A program made the translations under genes and the position numbers. Positions 59,151-64,000 of a DNA stretch of 64,000 nucleotides are shown here, piece by piece. This DNA is from Forficula auricularia (taxonomy: Eukaryota > Arthropoda > Insecta > Dermaptera > Forficulidae), in assembly GCA_024734495.1 (NCBI GenBank), contig JALMQS010000718.1, positions 159,925 through 223,924 on the forward strand, in the 5' to 3' direction. Within the stretch, counting starts at the first letter, position 1, and the number at the start of each line of letters is the position of its first letter. Below the pieces are notes generated by a model. That model did not search any database. It saw only the letters and a list, made by a program, of their open reading frames with translations, and was not told the origin of the DNA.

Positions 59151-59658
59151 TTCGATTCAAAGCGACTTATTTAAAGAAAAATAACGCCAATTTTATGTTT
59201 CATTTTAAAGACAAAGAATAAATACCCGACAGCCAAGTAAGCAATCATCTCAAAAGCTAAGAAACATATCGTTTGATTAGTTCTTGGTTTGGCGAATAGC
59301 AAAGATTTCCTCTTTCAAACTTTTTGCCCGGGGACCCTTTTATAGTTTTAAAAAATTTGATTACATTATTAATAAAAACTAACAGTCCTAGATTTATAAT
59401 TATAATTATTTATTGATCACAAATAAATAATTCAATAAACTACAAAGTTTCAATCGGCTTATTCTACAATAATAATAATCATTTTAATAGCGGCCCAGGG
59501 CTTATTAGCCCCATTAGCCCTCTTCGAATTTTACAATCATGTTTTTATTTTTTTTGTTTTTTACATACTGGTATTATACATTACAGCAAATGACAATTCT
59601 TATATTTTTACAACAAAGTAGAAATAAAAATATCCTTCCCAGATATGAGCACATACAA

Positions 59659-60718
59659 TCTATATAATAAAAATGAATTTCTGTTTCTTCGTAAGCGCAG
59701 ATCTCTCAAATGCCTGGACCGATTTGGCTATTTTTTTCTTTAAATGTTCGTAATAGTCCGATTCAGGTTAATACGTAAAAAATTGGAAATGTTCAGGAAA
59801 AAGTAAAAGAAATTCAGGTTAGCCATCATAGCTTGCCAAACAATAAAAGAACTAAACTAGCAAAAAAAAAACAAGTGTTGGTTGCCCTGTTTGTATTTTG
59901 AGTGTCATTCATTCTCAATAGTTCTAACCACATTATCATTGAAGAAGAATTTAATACTGCAACATAGATTTAAAAAAACTATCTATTTTTTTAATGTACA
60001 TTTAAAACCAAAAATTAAAAAAAAATCGTCATGATAACTAAATTTTTGAAAAAGTTTGGTTATTTAAAAAAAGCTATTAGAAACTACTACTAGGGTAGAA
60101 AAAAAAATAAAAAAGTTTCAGCCAAGCTTTTGATTATATATATAGATTAAAAATATTTAATTTAAAATAAAATATGTAATTAAAAAATCTTTTTTCTTAA
60201 AAATACCGTTGGAATCTCACTTCATCTTTTTTCTATTGTATTTAAGACCCTCAGCCATTTCAAAAGAACTAAGCCTTTTGGCTTTTGTATTCGAGCTCAT
60301 TCATTCATTTCAATATTATTTATTTCGAAGTTAATTATTGGAATTATACTAACTAAACTAACTGAAAGGAATTAATTAGCTTTTGGAATTTCTTTAAAAA
60401 TATATTTTAAAGATTAAAACCAAAATTCAATTAGCCCGTAGAATTCTTTAAAGAAAACAAAATCATTTGAAAACCCATTGTTATATTGTTTTGAAATCTA
60501 GGAAATTTCAGCCTATTGAAATTATTAAAAACCTATTTTGAGACTAATTAAACCTAAATTTTCTATAATCTAATAATAAACTTTAAAAGTTTACAATAAA
60601 ACAGCCACGTGGGGGTCCTGGGGGCGAAGCCCCCTGTCTCGGTAAAATAATTTTCATGACCTCTTGGAATTTATTATTCACTAGCTTCAAGGCCCGCCAA
60701 AGGCGGGCCTTTTGCTAG
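59659..60718 (+). mobile_element. Non-autonomous Helitron (about 1.06 kb)
   Basis: The 5' end TCTATATAATAAAAATGAAT has the TC start and AT-rich motif of many insect Helitrons. The 3' end has the hairpin GGCCCGCC-AAA-GGCGGGCC (60691-60709) followed by CTAG (60715-60718), the CTRR terminus. There is no Rep or helicase ORF inside. It would depend on an autonomous copy, for which the relic at 20.6 kb is a damaged candidate type. The host A before TC fits A/T insertion. The base after CTAG is A rather than T. Confidence 0.6.
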
Positions 60719-60796
60719 ACAGGGGGCTTTGGCGGGCCTTGAAGCTAGTGAATAATAAATTCCAAGAGGTCATGAAAATTATTTTACCGAGTCAGG
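60633..60796. repeat. 70-bp perfect inverted repeat at the Helitron 3' end
   Basis: The arms 60633-60702 and 60727-60796 are reverse complements with a 24-bp loop that holds the CTAG end. The duplication suggests two 3' ends joined tail to tail. Confidence 0.78.
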
Positions 60797-60899
60797 TACT
60801 GAGAGAAAAGCAATTAGTTTCTAGTTTATTTTTGAATACTGCCTGTATTTCTTATATGTACTGGTTCAGGGATCTAGCACTTTTAATAGAATAAGAACG

Positions 60900-62015
60900 T
60901 TCGAATTTTTATTTTATGAAATTATATTTTAAAGTATCATCCCTAAGCAATAATTAAATCTTTTTGACCATTGTTAAACAAATTGAAAAAAATATCGATG
61001 AATTTATTAAATACGGTATTATTTGTCAAATTATATAATATAATAATATATTATTTTCAGGAACAGTGAATTTTATTAAAAGCTATTGATAGAAGATATA
61101 GTTTCTCTAATTTGTCTGTGATTTATTGTTTTAATTAATGACAGAGAGAACTTTGGACTTGTTTACTTGTAAAGACCCGCCGACCATAACGAAGAAAGTT
61201 TACTCCTTAGAAAATATACAAGTATATAGGAGAATTGTTTGGTCTTTTGATTATGTCAGAGAAAGGACACAATATTAACAATTAAGTTAATATTAAAATT
61301 ATTATATAATTAGATTGAATGATCTATTTATACAGGGAAATTTAAAATATATCAAAAAAATAGTTTATAGTTTAGGTATATATTTAATTATTTTGCATTT
61401 ATATAGATATACATCAGTGGCGGTTGGTGACTTTTCAACCAGGGGATGCTGTCCAAAAAAGTGACTCATTTTTTTGAAATTTTATTTTAATCTTCGCTTT
61501 TTTTTTAAATTTCATTGAATACTGCATCATTTTCGTTATTTTTCAAATTTAACATTAGATTTTTTAAATATATATTTTGGGAACTTAGTCCCAAACGGAT
61601 ACTGCTTTGTGTGAGTGAAGATAGGAGTCAGAAATTCTATCTTGTGACTTCCCTCCATAGTCCCTGAGATAGAAATCGACCATCTTGCACAATGAATGAG
61701 CCTGTCCTATAAGAAAATCTTAAATTTCTCCTAATTCTATTGTTATAAGCAAGCTATGACTTGTCTATAGAACTCTTGGTTATTTACGATCTTATATATT
61801 GAGAGCTCTTTGAAATGGATTAGTCTAAAGATTCTCAAATCATCTTTATTTATTCCTTTTTTGTATTATTACTATTTTAATAGTTCCTGAACGAGAACAA
61901 TTTTTATTCGACTAAAACAGATCTGAACTTGTCTTTGACATGTTTGAATTGAAAGATACAGCAGGCAGGGTTTTCAAACCTTATATCCGCACCTTTTTCG
62001 AAAAACTCATCAACT
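60900..62015. other. AT-rich DNA, no gene seen
   Basis: CAGTGGCGGTTGGTGACTTT near 61414 is a probable DNA-transposon end without a partner. Confidence 0.35.
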
Positions 62016-62019
62016 CTTA

Positions 62020-62063
62020 GGAACTGATGATGGCATTATTTAATTAAAGCCGAAACGTTTTCC
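62020..62063 (+). ncRNA. Hammerhead-like ribozyme motif
   Basis: GGAA 62020-62023, CTGATGA 62024-62030, T, GGC 62032-62034, GCC 62049-62051, GAA 62052-62054, ACGT 62055-62058, T62059, TTCC 62060-62063. Stem I (GGAA/TTCC) differs completely from the other copies yet pairs. The predicted cut is after T62059. Confidence 0.57.
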
Positions 62064-62739
62064 ATAATTGGGAGTTTTTATTCAGCAGAGGCTACCCATT
62101 GGCTGAATCCCTCTCCATTACTTAATTATATACATATACAGGCATCAAAATTGTATCAAAAAAAAAATCATTCATTTTAATTGCCTCTTAAAACTATGCA
62201 ACAATTTTATTTTATCTCGAGACCCAATAAGTATTCTTTTCAAAATAAAAAAGTTTTTTATAGAAATATTTGAAATAACGGATAATAATTTGAAAATTTA
62301 AACATCCCCTTGAAATTATGAAGTTGGCCTTGTAATATTTATGAAAATACTCTAAATGTTTAAAATTTTAGGGATGGGACGCATCCATAGCATCCATGGA
62401 CCGAAAGCCCCCGATATAGGTACACATATGTACCTAGGTATATGCAAAATTACACCAACGACCATAGAAATTGTATAATCAAACGAAATTCTTTTAAATT
62501 AATATTATTTGTAATTGTAAATAATTTAAATATATTTCAATTAAATCCATGTAAATTATACAATGAGAGAGGGAGAGAAATTTCTCCTATAACCATATAA
62601 GGTTTGTACATTGAAAAAAAATAAATACTAGAATCCATTAGAAAATTCATAACGTGAATAGTGTAGCAGAGTTTAATTTTATAAGAAAAATCAATGAAAT
62701 TATCTCTGCTTATAGATAATTTTTCTTACATATCACTAG

Positions 62740-62831
62740 AGGTGGCTGTATTCACTCACCACGCGAATCGGACCCAAGTGCCAAACAACTACCCTAGGCG
62801 ATCTTTGAAAGCAAAACCAACCTACTATATG
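62740..62831 (+). other. Candidate coding exon
   Basis: Acceptor ACATATCACTAG and donor ATATG|gtatgt. One frame is open throughout: VAVFTHHANRTQVPNNYPRR then SLKAKPTYYM, with an NRT sequon. The other frames stop. It is followed after a 70-bp intron by an exon with a matching phase. No family is recognised. Confidence 0.38.
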
Positions 62832-62901
62832 GTATGTAAAACAATATTAAATGTAATTCAAAGATATTAACAATTTATTTTAAAATTTTTGTATGTTTCA
62901 G

Positions 62902-63009
62902 ATTTTGAAAGTTTTCAATACAACCCTTCTGTTGAGAAAAATATATAATATCTCTTTTATGAGTCTATTTTTGTGCATGAAAAATTGGCTAACAAATTAC
63001 AAGTTTTAA
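62902..63009 (+). other. Candidate terminal coding exon
   Basis: Acceptor TTTTTGTATGTTTCAG, phase 0, reading ILKVFNTTLLLRKIYNISFM then SLFLCMKNWLTNYKF and TAA. The intron before it (62832-62901) has the size and signals of a normal insect intron. The peptide is hydrophobic and AT-biased, so chance remains possible. Confidence 0.36.
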
Positions 63010-63039
63010 TGGAAATTTTTATTCCCTGATTATAATACT

Positions 63040-63080
63040 TACCAGCTGCGAAGCCCACCTTCGGCGGGCATCTTCCTGTC
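63040..63080 (+). repeat. GC-rich hairpin, possible Helitron 3' hairpin
   Basis: GCCCACC-TTCG-GCGGGC, similar to the hairpin at 60691. No CTRR terminus or 5' end was found nearby. Confidence 0.35.
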
Positions 63081-63084
63081 CAAA

Positions 63085-63885
63085 AACTTCTTGATATATT
63101 GACCCTGAACATTCGTGGGTTTTAAAATAAAAATTTTAATAAATTTGAAATAAACTATTTGTGGGTTTTAAATGAGTGGCTCGCGACGGACAGCATAAGC
63201 GCTTTATAATAGAAGATATTTAATTCCCACTTGATGAATTTTTGGAAGTAAATACTTTTCATTTTATAATTAAGCGATTGAATATTTCCTAAAAATGAAT
63301 GATTAATCCACGTAGAAATTCAAAGCGATAATACTATAAAGAAGCAATTATAAAACAAATTTAATTTCCTCGATGGATTCTTGTATTTGTGATGATCATA
63401 AATAAGGGTTGTTGGCCGAATTTGATTAAGACAAGAGACGAATTACAGCCCAGCTTCCAACTTGTTAGTGTAAACAAGCCATGAAATATAGGAGGCGAAA
63501 AACTAACATGATCACGACCCCCCCCCCCCCGCAAAGGGTAGGAGCTCGTCCCCCATTGTCAATATTTGTCACAAGTCAATGACAATCACAAACAGAAAAG
63601 TTAAGCCGGGAAATAAATTTTTCGGAAATATATAAATTTATATCCATTATTGGGAGAGAGTTAATTAGAAGAAATAATAAATAACAAATGGAAAAGGCAC
63701 GAACAAGGGAGGCTTTCGGCAATCTTCCAATATACGATCGACTGCAATTCAATTTCATTCTCTGAAAACTAATTGAAACATGTAAAGTAAGATTTTAATT
63801 AATAATAGCAATCATTTGCGAATATTATGTCTTAATGAAAAATAGAATCCTAATAAAATTAATTTATTGGAAAGTTACTTTCATC
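63085..63885. other. No gene seen
   Basis: AT-rich, with a C12 run near 63520 and an unsupported antisense ORF at 63576-63758. Confidence 0.35.
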
Positions 63886-63892
63886 CTCTTAA

Positions 63893-63934
63893 AAACTGAC
63901 TTTTCGGAGGATCTTCCCTCCTTCTTCAGAGTTT
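63893..63934 (-). ncRNA. Hammerhead-like ribozyme motif
   Basis: Minus strand: AAACT, CTGAAGA (the shared T/C overlaps), A, GGAGG-loop-CCTCC, GAA, AAGT, C, AGTTT. Stem I has five pairs, differing from the 20462 copy while stem II is the same. Confidence 0.52.
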
Positions 63935-64000
63935 ACAAATTAATAACAAACCGGGGTTGGCCATCATTCATTTCATTCATAATCATACATATATACACCC

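Overview
This window looks like about 64 kb of AT-rich animal nuclear DNA, most likely from an arthropod and probably an insect. The evidence is GT-AG introns, the absence of long bacterial-style ORFs, and a dense load of degenerate eukaryotic mobile elements: LINE 3' ends, tRNA-derived SINEs, mariner, hAT, Helitron, and many foldback elements and MITEs. The species cannot be fixed from the sequence alone. Almost every open frame of 60-110 codons is chance or sits inside a repeat.

One complete gene can be assembled with confidence. It is a five-exon, plus-strand gene at 27515-33510 encoding a 173-residue protein with a signal peptide, an acidic middle holding two YC-x4-C modules, and a C-terminal membrane segment. 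It has a TATA box, four phase-0 introns and an AATAAA signal, and it resembles no family I recognise. Several other exon-like segments have good splice sites and open frames but no assembled gene: 5214-5363, 6869-6934, 24327-24366, 37090-37203 with 37595-37660, 43703-43855, 51550-51630, and 62740-62831 with 62902-63009. A minus-strand terminal exon is possible at 6429-6540.

Layout. 0-7 kb: a MITE, a CA repeat, a dimeric repeat, a LINE 3' end and scattered candidate exons. 7-20 kb: foldback elements, a mariner relic and tRNA-like SINE heads. 20-24 kb: a Pif1/Helitron-type helicase relic, a GC-rich island, a large palindromic foldback element and a long direct repeat. 25-34 kb: a SINE, then the main gene, whose introns carry several foldback and MITE insertions. 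34-41 kb: two inverted copies of one repeat, GC-rich islands and a hAT relic. 41.9-45.3 kb: a 3.4-kb block bounded by long inverted repeats. 46-59 kb: MITEs, LINE remnants, a SINE and a GC-rich island that could be regulatory. 59-64 kb: a Helitron, a candidate spliced gene end and more repeats.

The most striking signal is a recurrent RNA-like motif in many unrelated repeats on both strands. It has the order CUGANGA, one base, a variable hairpin, GAAA, a short self-complementary segment, then a strand that pairs with the sequence upstream of CUGANGA. This is the layout of a hammerhead ribozyme. Stems I and II keep pairing while their sequences change between copies, and stem III is palindromic in each family, as in small hammerheads that act as dimers. 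An extra base before stem II in every copy departs from the textbook core.
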